From Apostichopus japonicus (taxonomy: Eukaryota > Echinodermata > Holothuroidea > Aspidochirotida > Stichopodidae), in the NCBI RefSeq assembly GCF_037975245.1, contig NC_092571.1, positions 6,094,001 through 6,158,000 on the forward strand: a stretch of 64,000 nucleotides of DNA, in the 5' to 3' direction. The position numbers and the translations under genes were made by a program. Shown here in pieces: positions 43,955-57,909 of the stretch; the first letter of the stretch is position 1; each line of letters begins with the position of its first letter. The notes below the pieces were generated by a model that was given only the letters and a program-made list of their open reading frames with translations, had not been told where the DNA came from and made no database searches.

Positions 43955-44777
43955 TTGATCGGTACCGAACATTCGATTGATCGGTACCGCACATTCGATT
44001 GATCGGTACCGCACATTCGATTCATCGGTACGGTACCGAACATTCGATTGTTCGGTACCGCACATTCGATTGATCGGTACCGCACATTCGATTGATCGGT
44101 ACCGCACATTCGATTGATCGGTACCGCAGATTCGACTGTTCGGTACCGCACATTCGATTGATCGGTATCGAGCATTCGATTGATCGGTACCGCACATTCG
44201 ATTGATCGGTACCGCACATATGATTGATCGGTACCGTACATTCGATTGATCGGTACCGCACATTCGATTGATCGGTACCTAACATTCGATTGATCGGTAC
44301 CGAACATTCTATTAAACGGTACCGAACATTCGATTGATCGGTACCGAATATTCGATTGATCGGTACCGCACATTCGATTGATCAATACCGCACATTCGAT
44401 TGATCGGTACCGCACATTCGATTGATCGGTACCGAATATTCGATTGATCGGTACCGCACTTTCGATTGATCGGTACCGAACATTCGATTGATCGGTACCG
44501 AACATTCGATTGATCGGTACCGAACATTCGATTAATCGGTACCGCACATTCGATTGATCGGTACCGAACATTCGATTGATCGTTACAGCACATTCAATTG
44601 ATCTGTACCGAACATTCGATTGATGTGTACCGCATATATGATTGATCGGTACCGCACATTCGATTGATCGGTACCGAACATTCGATTGATCGGTACCGAA
44701 CATTCGATTGAACGGTACCGAACATTCGATTGATCGGTACCGAACATTCGATTGATCGGTACCGAACATTCGATTGA
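43955..44777. repeat. 797-bp tandem pair, copy 2
   Basis: It is identical by eye to copy 1 over most of its length; the 27-bp monomer is at 44,026. It runs to about 44,777, and a 21-bp monomer with CACATCGATCG follows at 44,785. The last GATGTG-type monomer in the window is here, near 44,631. Confidence 0.88.
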
Positions 44778-44894
44778 TCAATACCGCACATCGATCGATC
44801 GGTACCGAACATTCGATTGATCAATATCGCACATTCGATTGATCGGTACCGCACATTTGATTGATCGGTACCGAACATTCGAATAATCGGTACC

Positions 44895-45664
44895 GCACAT
44901 TCGATTGATCGGTACCGCACATTCGACTGTTCGGTACCGCACATTCGATTGATCGGTATCGAGCATTCGATTGATCGGTACCGCACATTCGATTGATCGG
45001 TACCGCACATATGATTGTTCGGTACCGCACATTCGATTGATCGGTACCGCACATTCGATTGATCGGTACCTAACATTCGATTGATCGGTACCGAACATTC
45101 TATTGAACGGTACCGAACATTCGATTGATCGGTACCGAACATTCGATTGATCGGTACCGCACATTCGATTGATCAATAACGCACATTCGATTGATCGGTA
45201 CCGAACATTCGATTGATCGGTACCGAATATTCGATTGATCGGTACCGCACATTCGATTGATCGGTACCGAACATTCGATTGATCGGTACCGAACATTCGA
45301 TTGATCAATACCGCACATTCGATTGATCGGTAACGAACATTCGATTGATCGGTACCGCACATTCGATTAATCGGTACCGAACATTCGATTGATCGGTACC
45401 GAACATTCGATTGATCGGTAACGCACATTCGATTGATCGGTACCGCACATTCGATTGATCGGTACCGAACATTCGATTGATCGGTACCGCACATTCGATT
45501 GATCGGTACCGATCATTCGATTGATCGGTACCGAACATTCGATTGATCGGTACCGAACATTCGATTGATCGGTACCGAACATTCGATTGATCGGTACCGA
45601 AAATTCGATTGATCAATACCGCACATTCGATTGATCGGTACCGCACATTCGATTGATCGGTACC
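44895..45664. repeat. 770-bp (35-monomer) tandem pair, copy 1
   Basis: It matches 45,665 onward at offset 770 = 35 x 22 exactly; the unit contains no indel monomer. Markers are GTATCGAGCATT, CATATGATTGTTC, CCTAACATT and GATCATT. Differences are rare, such as AATAACGCAC (near 45,176) against AATACCGCAC. Confidence 0.9.
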
Positions 45665-46371
45665 GCACATTCGATTGTTCGGTACCGCACATTCGACTGT
45701 TCGGTACCGCACATTCGATTGATCGGTATCGAGCATTCGATTGATCGGTACCGCACATTCGATTGATCGGTACCGCACATATGATTGTTCGGTACCGCAC
45801 ATTCGATTGATCGGTACCGCACATTCGATTGATCGGTACCTAACATTCGATTGATCGGTACCGAACATTCTATTGAACGGTACCGAACATTCGATTGATC
45901 GGTACCGAACATTCGATTGATCGGTACCGCACATTCGATTGATCAATACCGCACATTCGATTGATCGGTACCGAACATTCGATTGATCGGTACCGAATAT
46001 TCGATTGATCGGTACCGCACATTCGATTGATCGGTACCGAACATTCGATTGATCGGTACCGAACATTCGATTGATCAATACCGCACATTCGATTGATCGG
46101 TAACGAACATTCGATTGATCGGTAACGCACATTCGATTAATCGGTACCGAACATTCGATTGATCGGTACCGAACATTCGATTGATCGGTAACGCACATTC
46201 GATTGATCGGTACCGCACATTCGATTGATCGGTACCGAACATTCGATTGATCGGTACCGCACATTCGATTGATCGGTACCGATCATTCGATTGATCGGTA
46301 CCGAACATTCGATTGATCGGTACCGAACATTCGATTGATCGGTACCGAACATTCGATTGATCGGTACCGAA
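45665..46371. repeat. 770-bp tandem pair, copy 2
   Basis: It follows copy 1 to 46,371, where CGAAAATTCG is replaced by CGAACATTTG and a 17-bp monomer follows (46,384). The missing last ~60 bp show that the unit was cut or overwritten. Confidence 0.88.
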
Positions 46372-47582
46372 CATTTGATTGATCGGTATCGCACATTAAT
46401 CGGTACCGCACATATGATTGATCGGTACCGCACATTCGATTGATCGGTACCGCACATTCGATTGATCGGTACCGCACATTCGATTGATCGGTACCGCACA
46501 TTCGATTGTTCGGTATCGCACATTAGTTGATCGGTACCGAACATTCGATTGATCGGTACCGCACATTCGATTGATCGGTACCGCACATTCGATTGATCGG
46601 TACCGCACATTCGATTGATCGGTACCGCACATTCGACCGTTCGGTACCGCACATTCGATTGTTCGGTACCGCACATTCGATTGATCGGTATCGAACAATC
46701 GATTGATCGGTACCGCACATTCGACCGTTCGGTACCGCACATTCGATTGTTCGGTACCGCACATTCGATTTTTCGGTATCGAACATTCGATTGATCGGTA
46801 CCGCACATGCGATTGATCGGTACCGCACATTCGATTGATCGGTACCGAACATTCGATTGATCGGTACCGCACATTGGATAGATCGGTATCGCACATTCGA
46901 TTGATCGGTAACGCACATTCGATTGATCGGTACCGCACATTCGATTGATCGGTACCGAACATTCGATTGATCGGTACCGCACATTCGATTGATCGGTACC
47001 GCACATTCGACTGTTCGGTACCGCACATTCGATTGATCGGTATCGAGCATTCGATTGATCGGTACCGCACATTCGATTGATCGGTACCGCACATATGATT
47101 GATCGGTACCGCACATTCGATTGATCGGTACCGCACATTCGATTGATCGGTACCTAACATTCGATTGATCGGTACCGAACATTCTATTGAACGGTACCGA
47201 ACATTCGATTGATCGGTACCGAACATTCGATTGATCGGTACCGCACATTCGATTGATCAATACCGCACATTCGACCGTTCGGTACCGCACATTCGATTGT
47301 TCGGTACCGCACATTCGATTGTTCGGTATCGAACATTCGATTGATCGGTACCGAACATTCGATTGATCAATACCGCACATTCGATTGATCTTTACCGCAC
47401 ATTCGATTGATCGGTACCGCACATTCGATTGATCGGTACCGCACATTCGATTAATCGGTACCGCACATTCGATTGATCGGTACCGAACATTCGATTGATC
47501 AACACCGCACATTCGATTGATCGGTATCGAACATTCGATTGATCGGTACCGCACATTCGATTCATCGGTACCGCACATTCGA
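46372..47582. repeat. Composite stretch with the first 17-bp monomer
   Basis: It holds a 17-bp monomer (46,384-46,400), a 21-bp CATTAG monomer (near 46,522), GACCGTTCGG monomers, CATTGGATAGATC (near 46,864) and CATCTTTACC-type sequence (near 47,390). The 46,540-46,880 part resembles 48,630-48,990. No clear tandem unit and no gene. Confidence 0.72.
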
Positions 47583-48472
47583 TTAATCGGTACCGCACAT
47601 TCGATTGATCGGTACCGAACATTCGATTGATCGGTACCGCACATTCGATTGATCGGTACCGCACATTCGATTGATCAATACCGCACATTCGATTGATCGG
47701 TACCGCACATTTGATTGATCGGTACCGAACATTCGATTGATCGGTACCGCACATTCGATTAATCGGTACCGCACATTCGATTCATCGGTACGGTACCGAA
47801 CATTCGATTGTTCGGTACCGCACATTCGATTGATCGGTACCGCACATTCGATTGATCGGTACCGCACATTCGATTGATCGGTACCGCACATTCGACTGTT
47901 CGGTACCGCACATTCGATTGATCGGTATCGAGCATTCGATTGATCGGTACCGCACATTCGATTGATCGGTACCGCACATATGATTGATCGGTACCGCACA
48001 TTCGATTGATCGGTACCGCACATTCGATTGATCGGTACCTAACATTCGATTGATCGGTACCGAACATTCTATTGAACGGTACCGAACATTCGATTGATCG
48101 GTACCGAACATTCGATTGATCGGTACCGCACATTCGATTGATCAATACCGCACATTCGATTGATCGGTACCGCACATTCGATTGATCGGTACCGAATATT
48201 CGATTGATCGGTACCGCACATTCGACTGATCGGTACCGAACATTCGATTGATCGGTACCGAACATTCGATTGATCAATACCGCACATTCGATTGATCGGT
48301 AACGAACATTCGATTGATCGGTAACGCACATTCGATTAATCGGTACCGAACATTCGATTGATCGGTACCGAACATTCGATTGATCGGTAACGCACATTCG
48401 ATTGATCGGTACCGCACATTCGATTGATCGGTACCGAACATTCGATTGATCGGTACCGCACATTCGATTGAT
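47583..48472. repeat. B unit, copy 1
   Basis: It matches 51,238-52,083 at offset 3,655 (3,611 at the right end). It carries one 27-bp monomer (47,787), GTATCGAGCATT and CCTAACATT, and is a relative of the 797-bp unit at 43,158. It is followed directly by C unit copy 1. Confidence 0.82.
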
Positions 48473-49879
48473 CGGTACCGATCATTCGATTGATCGGTAC
48501 CGAACATTCGATTGATCGGTACCGAAAATTCGATTGATCAATACCGCACATTCGATTGATCGGTACCGCACATTCGATTGATCGGTACCGCACATTCGAT
48601 TGTTCGGTATCGCACATTAGTTGATCGGTACCGAACATTCGATTGATCGGTACCGCACATTCGATTGATCGGTACCGCACATTCGATTGATCGGTACCGC
48701 ACATTCGATTGATCGGTACCGCACATTCGACCGTTCGGTACCGCACATTCGATTGTTCGGTACCGAACATTCGATTGATCGGTATCGAACATTCGATTGA
48801 TCGGTACCGCACATTCGACCGTTCGGTACCGCACATTCGATTGTTCGGTACCGCACATTCGATTTTTCGGTATCGAACATTCGATTGATCGGTACCGCAC
48901 ATGCGATTGATCGGTACCGCACATTCGATTGATCGGTACCGAACATTCGATTGATCGGTACCGCACATTGGATAGATCGGTATCGCACATTCGATTGATC
49001 GGTAACGCACATGCGATTGATCGGTACCGCACATTCGATTGATCGGTACCGAACATTCGATTGATCGGTACCGCACATTGGATAGATCGGTATCGCACAT
49101 TCGATTGATCGGTAACGCACATATGATTGATCGGTACTGCACATTCGATTGATCGGTACAACACATTCGATTGATCGGTACCGCACATTCGATTGATCGG
49201 TACCGAACATTCGATTGATCGGTAACGCACATTCGATTGATCGGTACCGCACATTCGTTTGATCGGTACCGAACATTCGATTGATCGGTACCGAACATTC
49301 GATTGATCGGTACCGAACATTCGATTGATCGGTACCGAACATTCGATTGATCGGTACCGAACATTCGATTGATCGGTACCGAACATTCGATTAATCGGTA
49401 CCGAACATTCGATTGATCGGTACCAAACATTCGATTGATCAATACCGCACATTCGATTGATCGGTACCGAACATTCGATTGATCGGTACCGAACATTCGA
49501 TTGATCGGTACCGCACAATCGATTGATCGGTACCGAACATTCGATTGATCGGTACCGAACATTCGATTGATCAATACCGCACATTCGATTGATCTTTACC
49601 GCACATTCGATTAATCGGTACCGCACATTCGATTGATCGGTACCGAACATTCGATTGATCAACACCGCACATTCGATTGATCGGTACCGCACATTCGATT
49701 GATCGGTACCGCACATTCGATTAATCGGTACCGCACATTCGATTGATCGGTACCGAACATTCGATTGATCAACACCGCACATTCGATTGATCGGTATCGA
49801 ACATTCGATTGATCGGTACCGCACATTTGATTCATCGGTACCGCACATTCGATTAATCGGTACCGCACATTCGATTGAT
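48473..49879. repeat. C unit, copy 1 (1,407 bp)
   Basis: It starts at a CGGTACCGATCATT monomer (48,473) that recurs at 49,880 (offset 1,407 = 64 x 22 - 1, the -1 being the CATTAG 21-mer). Inside, the offset is 1,451 after two monomers gained in copy 2 and 1,385 after three monomers lost. Markers are CATTGGATAGATC (twice), CATGCG, GTACAACAC and CTTTACC. Confidence 0.86.
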
Positions 49880-51286
49880 CGGTACCGATCATTCGATTGA
49901 TCGGTACCGAACATTCGATTGATCGGTACCGAACATTCGATTGATCGGTACCGAACATTCGATTGATCGGTACCGAAAATTCGATTGATCAATACCGCAC
50001 ATTCGATTGATCGGTACCGCACATTCGATTGATCGGTACCGCACATTCGATTGTTCGGTATCGCACATTAGTTGATCGGTACCGAACATTCGATCGATCG
50101 GTACCGCACATTCGATTGATCGGTACCGCACATTCGATTGATCGGTACCGCACATTCGATTGATCGGTACCGCACATTCGACCGTTCGGTACCGCACATT
50201 CGATTGTTCGGTACCGCACATTCGATTGATCGGTATCGAACATTCGATTGATCGGTACCGCACATTCGACCGTTCGGTACCGCACATTCGATTGTTCGGT
50301 ACCGCACATTCGATTTTTCGGTATCGAACATTCGATTGATCGGTACCGCACATGCGATTGATCGGTACCGCACATTCGATTGATCGGTACCGAACATTCG
50401 ATTGATCGGTACCGCACATTGGATAGATCGGTATCGCACATTCGATTGATCGGTAACGCACATGCGATTGATCGGTACCGCACATTCGATTGATCGGTAC
50501 CGAACATTCGATTGATCGGTACCGCACATTGGATAGATCGGTATCGCACATTCGATTGATCGGTAACGCACATATGATTGATCGGTACTGCACATTCGAT
50601 TGATCGGTACAACACATTCGATTGATCGGTACCGCACATTCGATTGATCGGTACCGAACATTCGATTGATCGGTAACGCACATTCGATTGATCGGTACCG
50701 CACATTCGATTGATCGGTACCGAACATTCGATTGATCGGTACCGAACATTCGATTGATCGATACCGAACATTCGATTGATCGGTACCGAACATTCGATTG
50801 ATCGGTACCGAACATTCGATTGATCGGTACCGAACATTCGATTAATCGGTACCGAACATTCGATTGATCGGTACCAAACATTCGATTGATCAATACCGCA
50901 CATTCGATTGATCGGTACCGAACATTCGATTGATCGGTACCGAACATTCGATTGATCAATACCGCACATTCGATTGATCTTTACCGCACATTCTATTAAT
51001 CGGTACCGCACATTCGATTGATCGGTACCGAACATTCGATTGATCAACACCGCACATTCGATTGATCGGTACCGCACATTCGATTGATCGGTACCGCACA
51101 TTCGATTAATCGGTACCGCACATTCGATTGATCGGTACCGAACATTCGATTGATCAACACCGCACATTCGATTGATCGGTATCGAACATTCGATTGATCG
51201 GTACCGCACATTCGATTCATCGGTACCGCACATTCGATTAATCGGTACCGCACATTCGATTGATCGGTACCGAACATTCGATTGAT
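49880..51286. repeat. C unit, copy 2
   Basis: It follows copy 1 in tandem. It has two extra monomers near 49,900-49,945 and lacks three (66 bp) near 50,955, including the CACAATCG monomer present in copies 1 and 3. Copies 1 and 3 are therefore closer to each other than to this one. Confidence 0.85.
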
Positions 51287-52083
51287 CGGTACCGCACATT
51301 CGATTGATCGGTACCGCACATTCGATTGATCAATACCGTACATTCGATTGATCGGTACCGCACATTTGATTGATCGGTACCGAACATTCGATTGATCGGT
51401 ACCGCACATTCGATTGATCGGTACCGCACATTCGATTCATCGGTACGGTACCGAACATTCGATTGTTCGGTACCGCACATTCGATTGATCGGTACCGCAC
51501 ATTCGATTGATCGGTACCGCACATTCGATTGATCGGTACCGCACATTCGACTGTTCGGTACCGCACATTCGATTGATCGGTATCGAGCATTCGATTGATC
51601 GGTACCGCACATTCGATTGATCGGTACCGCACATATGATTGATCGGTACCGCACATTCGATTGATCGGTACCGCACATTCGATTGATCGGTACCTAACAT
51701 TCGATTGATCGGTACCGAACATTCTATTGAACGGTACCGAACATTCGATTGATCGGTACCGAACATTCGATTGATCGGTACCGCACATTCGATTGATCAA
51801 TACCGCACATTCGATTGATCGGTACCGCACATTCGATTGATCGGTACCGAACATTCGATTGATCGGTACCGAACATTCGATTGATCAATACCGCACATTC
51901 GATTGATCGGTAACGAACATTCGATTGATCGGTAACGCACATTCGATTGATCGGTACCGAACATTCGATTGATCGGTACCGAACATTCGATTGATCGGTA
52001 ACGCACATTCGATTGATCGGTACCGCACATTCGATTGATCGGTACCGAACATTCGATTGATCGGTACCGCACATTCGATTGAT
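51287..52083. repeat. B unit, copy 2
   Basis: It matches 47,632-48,472 with a 27-bp monomer at 51,440. Two monomers with GAATATT and GCACATTCGACTG present near 48,185-48,230 are missing here, which accounts for the drop in offset from 3,655 to 3,611. Confidence 0.82.
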
Positions 52084-53490
52084 CGGTACCGATCATTCGA
52101 TTGATCGGTACCGAACATTCGATTGATCGGTACCGAACATTCGATTGATCGGTACCGAACATTCGATTGATCGGTACCGAAAATTCGATTGATCAATACC
52201 GCACATTCGATTGATCGGTACCGCACATTCGATTGATCGGTACCGCACATTCGATTGTTCGGTATCGCACATTAGTTGATCGGTACCGAACATTCGATTG
52301 ATCGGTACCGCACATTCGATTGATCGGTACCGCACATTCGATTGATCGGTACCGCACATTCGATTGATCGGTACCGCACATTTGACCGTTCGGTACCGCA
52401 CATTCGATTGTTCGGTACCGCACATTCGATTGATCGGTATCGAACATTCGATTGATCGGTACCGCACATTCGACCGTTCGGTACCGCACATTCGATTGTT
52501 CGGTACCGCACATTCGATTTTTCGGTATCGAACATTCGATTGATCGGTACCGCACATGCGATTGATCGGTACCGCACATTCGATTGATCGGTACCGAACA
52601 TTCGATTGATCGGTACCGCACATTGGATAGATCGGTATCGCACATTCGATTGATCGGTAACGCACATGCGATTGATCGGTACCGCACATTCGATTGATCG
52701 GTACCGAACATTCGATTGATCGGTACCGCACATTGGATAGATCGGTATCGCACATTCGATTGATCGGTAACGCACATATGATTGATCGGTACTGCACATT
52801 CGATTGATCGGTACAACACATTCGATTGATCGGTACCGCACATTCGATTGATCGGTACCGAACATTCGATTGATCGGTAACGCACTTTCGATTGATCGGT
52901 ACCGCACATTCGTTTGATCGGTACCGAACATTCGATTGATCGGTACCGAACATTCGAGTGATCGGTACCGAACATTCGATTGATCGGTACCGAACATTCG
53001 ATTGATCGGTACCGAACATTCGATTGATCGGTACCGAACATTCGATTAATCGGTACCGAACATTCGATTGATCGGTACCAAACATTCGATTGATCAATAC
53101 CGCACATTCGATTGATCGGTACCGAACATTCGATTGATCGGTACCGAACATTCGATTGATCGGTACCGCACAATCGATTGATCGGTACCGAACATTCGAT
53201 TGATCGGTACCGAACATTCGATTGATCAATACCGCACATTCGATTGATCTTTACCGCACATTCGATTAATCGGTACCGCACATTCGATTGATCGGTACCG
53301 AACATTCGATTGATCAACACCGCACATTCGATTGATCGGTACCGCACATTCGATTGATCGGTACCGCACATTCGATTAATCGGTACCGCACATTCGATTG
53401 ATCGGTACCGAACATTCGATTGATCAACACCGCACATTCGATTGATCGGTATCGAACATTCGATTGATCGGTACCGCACATTTGATTCAT
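52084..53490. repeat. C unit, copy 3
   Basis: It starts at the CGGTACCGATCATT monomer at 52,084 and matches C copy 1 at offset 3,655, including the CACAATCG monomer near 53,168. Private changes include CATTTGACCG (52,380) and CGAGTGATCGG (52,955). The right end grades into 53,491-53,842, made of the same CTTTACC, CAACACC and TTAATC monomers without a clear unit. Confidence 0.83.
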
Positions 53491-53842
53491 CGGTACCGCA
53501 CATTCGATTAATCGGTACCGCACATTCGATTGATCGGTACCGAACATTCGATTGATCGGTACCGCACATTCGATTGATCGGTACCGCACATTCGATTGAT
53601 CAATACCGCACATTCGATTGATCGGTACCGAACATTCGATTAATCGGTACCGCACATTCGATTGATCGGTACCGAACATTCGATTGATCAACACCGCACA
53701 TTCGATTGATCGGTATCGAACATTCGATTGATCGGTACCGCACATTCGATTCATCGGTACCGCACATTCGATTAATCGGTACCGCACATTCGATTGATCG
53801 GTACCGAACATTCGATTGATCGGTACCGCACATTCGATTGAT

Positions 53843-55733
53843 CGGTACGGTACCGTACATTCGATTGTTCGGTACCGCACATTAGTTGATCGGTACCGCG
53901 CATTCGATTGATCGGTACCGCATATTCGATTCATCGGTACCGCACATTCGATTCATCGGTACCGCACATTCGATTGATCTGTACCGCACATTCGATTGAT
54001 CGGTACCGCACATTCGATTGATCGGTATCGAACATTCGATTGATCGGTACCGCACATTCGATTGATTGGTACCGCACATTCGATATATCGGTACCGAACA
54101 TTCGATTGATCGGTACCGCACATTTGATTGATCGGTATCGCACATTCGATTGATCGGTACCGCACATATGATTGATCGGTACCGCACATTCGATTGATCG
54201 GTACCGCACATTCGATTGATCGGTACCGCATATTCGATTGATCGGTACCGAACATTCGATTGATCAATACCGCACATTCGATTGATCGGTACCGCACATT
54301 CGATTGATCGGTACCGAACATTCGATTGATCGGTACCGAACATTCGATTGATCAATACCGCACATTCGATTGATCGGTAACGAACATTCGATTGATCGGT
54401 ACCGCACATTCGATTGATCGGTACCGCACATTCGATTGATCGGTACCGAACATTCGATTGATCAATACCGCACATTCGATTGATCGGTACCGAACATTTG
54501 ATTGATCGGTATCGCACATTAATCGGTACCGCACATATGATTGATCGGTACCGCACATTCGATTGATCGGTACCGCACATTCGATTGATCGGTACCGCAC
54601 ATTCGATTGATCGGTACCGCACATTCGATTGATCGGTACCGCACATTCGATTGATCGGTACCGCACATTCGACCGTTCGGTACCGCACATTCGATTGATC
54701 GGTACCGCACATTCGATTGATCGGTATCGAACATTCGATTGTTCGGTACCGCACATTCAATTGATCGGTATCGAACATTCGATTGATCGGTACCGCACAT
54801 TCGACCGTTCGGTACCGCACATTCGATTGTTCGGTACCGCACATTCGATTGATCGGTATCGAACATTCGATTGATCGGTACCGCACATGCGATTGATCGG
54901 TACCGCACATTCGATTGATCAATACCGCACATTCGATTGATCGGTACCGAACATTCGATTAATCGGTACCGCACATTCGATTGATCGGTACCGAACATTC
55001 GATTGATCAACACCGCACATTCGATTGATCGGTATCGAACATTCGATTGATCGGTACCGCACATTCGATTCATCGGTACCGCACATTCGATTAATCGGTA
55101 CCGCACATTCGATTGATCGGTACCAAACATTCGATTGATCGGTACCGCACATTCGATTGATCGGTACCGCACATTCGATTGATCGGTACCGCACATTCGA
55201 TTGATCGGTACCGCACATTCGATTGATCGGTACCGCACATTCGACCGTTCGGTACCGCACATTCGATTGATCGGTACCGCACATTCGATTGATCGGTATC
55301 GAACATTCGATTGTTCGGTACCGCACATTCAATTGATCGGTATCGAACATTCGATTGATCGGTACCGCACATTCGACCGTTCGGTACCGCACATTCGATT
55401 GTTCGGTACCGCACATTCGATTGATCGGTATCGAACATTCGATTGATCGGTACCGCACATGCGATTGATCGGTACCGCACATTCGATTGATCAATACCGC
55501 ACATTCGATTGATCGGTACCGAACATTCGATTAATCGGTACCGCACATTCGATTGATCGGTACCGAACATTCGATTGATCAACACCGCACATTCGATTGA
55601 TCGGTATCGAACATTCGATTGATCGGTACCGCACATTCGATTCATCGGTACCGCACATTCGATTAATCGGTACCGCACATTCGATTGATCGGTACCAAAC
55701 ATTCGATTGATCGGTACCGCACATTCGATTGAT
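53843..55733. repeat. 60-monomer D unit, expanded copy 1 (1,891 bp)
   Basis: It is phased on CGGTACGGTACC at 53,843. The basic D unit is 60 x 22 - 1 = 1,319 bp: one 27-bp (+5), one 21-bp (-1) and one 17-bp (-5) monomer. This copy is 572 bp longer, exactly one internal 26-monomer duplication. Markers are TACCGCGCATT, GATTGATTGG, CGATATATCGG, the 17-mer (54,507-54,523) and GACCGTTCGG. Confidence 0.92.
54563..55706. repeat. 572-bp (26-monomer) tandem pair inside D copy 1
   Basis: 54,563-55,134 recurs as 55,135-55,706 at offset 572. Both carry GACCGTTCGG twice, CATTCAATTG, CATGCG, CAACACC and, near the end, TACCAAAC (55,123; 55,695). Confidence 0.9.
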
Positions 55734-56590
55734 CGGTACGGTACCGAACATTCGATTGTTCGGTACCGCACATTAGTTGATCGGTACCGCGCATTCGATT
55801 GATCGGTACCGCATATTCGATTCATCGGTACCGCACATTCGATTCATCGGTACCGCACATTCGATTGATCTGTACCGCACTATCGATTGATCGGTACCGC
55901 ACATTCGATTGATCGGTATCGAACATTCGATTGATCGGTACCGCACATTCGATTGATTGGTACCGCACATTCGATATATCGGTACCGAACATTCGATTGA
56001 TCGGTACCGCACATTTGATTGATCGGTATCGCACATTCGATTGATCGGTACCGCACATATGATTGATCGGTACCGCACATTCGATTGATCGGTACCGCAC
56101 ATTCGATTGATCGGTACCGCATATTCGATTGATCGGTACCGAACATTCGATTGATCAATACCGCACATTCGATTGATCGGTACCGCACATTCGATTGATC
56201 GGTACCGAACATTCGATTGATCGGTACCGAACATTCGATTGATCAATACCGCACATTCGATTGATCGGTAACGAACATTCGATTGATCGGTACCGCACAT
56301 TCGATTGATCGGTACCGCACATTCGATTGATCGGTACCGAACATTCGATTGATCAATACCGCACATTCGATTGATCGGTACCGAACATTTGATTGATCGG
56401 TATCGCACATTAATCGGTACCGCACATATGATTGATCGGTACCGCACATTCGATTGATCGGTACCGCACATTCGATTGATCGGTACCGCACATTCGATTG
56501 ATCGGTACCGCACATTCGATTAATCGGTACCGCACATTCGATTGATCGGTACCGAACATTCGATTGATCGGTACCGCACATTCGATTGAT
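55734..56590. repeat. D unit, contracted copy 2 (857 bp)
   Basis: It is 462 bp (21 monomers) shorter than the basic 1,319-bp unit. The GACCGTTCGG part is missing, and the unit passes from GCAC monomers near 56,500 straight to TTAATC and the next 27-bp monomer. It shares the rare CACTATCG monomer (near 55,879) with the unit at 57,910, so those two are closest relatives. Its 17-mer is at 56,398. Confidence 0.91.
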
Positions 56591-57909
56591 CGGTACGGTA
56601 CCGTACATTCGATTGTTCGGTACCGCACATTAGTTGATCGGTACCGCGCATTCGATTGATCGGTACCGCATATTCGATTCATCGGTACCGCACATTCGAT
56701 TCATCGGTACCGCACATTCGATTGATCTGTACCGCACATTCGATTGATCGGTACCGCACATTCGATTGATCGGTATCGAACATTCGATTGATCGGTACCG
56801 CACATTCGATTGATTGGTACCGCACATTCGATATATCGGTACCGAACATTCGATTGATCGGTACCGCACATTTGATTGATCGGTATCGCACATTCGATTG
56901 ATCGGTACCGCACATATGATTGATCGGTACCGCACATTCGATTGATCGGTACCGCACATTCGATTGATCGGTACCGCATATTCGATTGATCGGTACCGAA
57001 CATTCGATTGATCAATACCGCACATTCGATTGATCGGTACCGCACATTCGATTGATCGGTACCGAACATTCGATTGATCGGTACCGAACATTCGATTGAT
57101 CAATACCGCACATTCGATTGATCGGTAACGAACATTCGATTGATCGGTACCGCACATTCGATTGATCGGTACCGCACATTCGATTGATCGGTACCGAACA
57201 TTCGATTGATCAATACCGCACATTCGATTGATCGGTACCGAACATTTGATTGATCGGTATCGCACATTAATCGGTACCGCACATATGATTGATCGGTACC
57301 GCACATTCGATTGATCGGTACCGCACATTCGATTGATCGGTACCGCACATTCGATTGATCGGTACCGCACATTCGATTGATCGGTACCGCACATTCGATT
57401 GATCGGTACCGCACATTCGACCGTTCGGTACCGCACATTCGATTGATCGGTACCGCACATTCGATTGATCGGTATCGAACATTCGATTGTTCGGTACCGC
57501 ACATTCAATTGATCGGTATCGAACATTCGATTGATCGGTACCGCACATTCGACCGTTCGGTACCGCACATTCGATTGTTCGGTACCGCACATTCGATTGA
57601 TCGGTATCGAACATTCGATTGATCGGTACCGCACATGCGATTGATCGGTACCGCACATTCGATTGATCAATACCGCACATTCGATTGATCGGTACCGAAC
57701 ATTCGATTAATCGGTACCGCACATTCGATTGATCGGTACCGAACATTCGATTGATCAACACCGCACATTCGATTGATCGGTATCGAACATTCGATTGATC
57801 GGTACCGCACATTCGATTCATCGGTACCGCACATTCGATTAATCGGTACCGCACATTCGATTGATCGGTACCAAACATTCGATTGATCGGTACCGCACAT
57901 TCGATTGAT
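56591..57909. repeat. D unit, copy 3 (basic 1,319 bp)
   Basis: This is a complete basic unit, from the 27-bp monomer at 56,591 to the next at 57,910, with its 17-mer at 57,255. It shares ACCGTACATT right after the 27-mer with the unit at 53,843 (offset 2,748), while the other D units have ACCGAACATT. The pair 53,843-56,590 was probably duplicated as one block. Confidence 0.93.
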
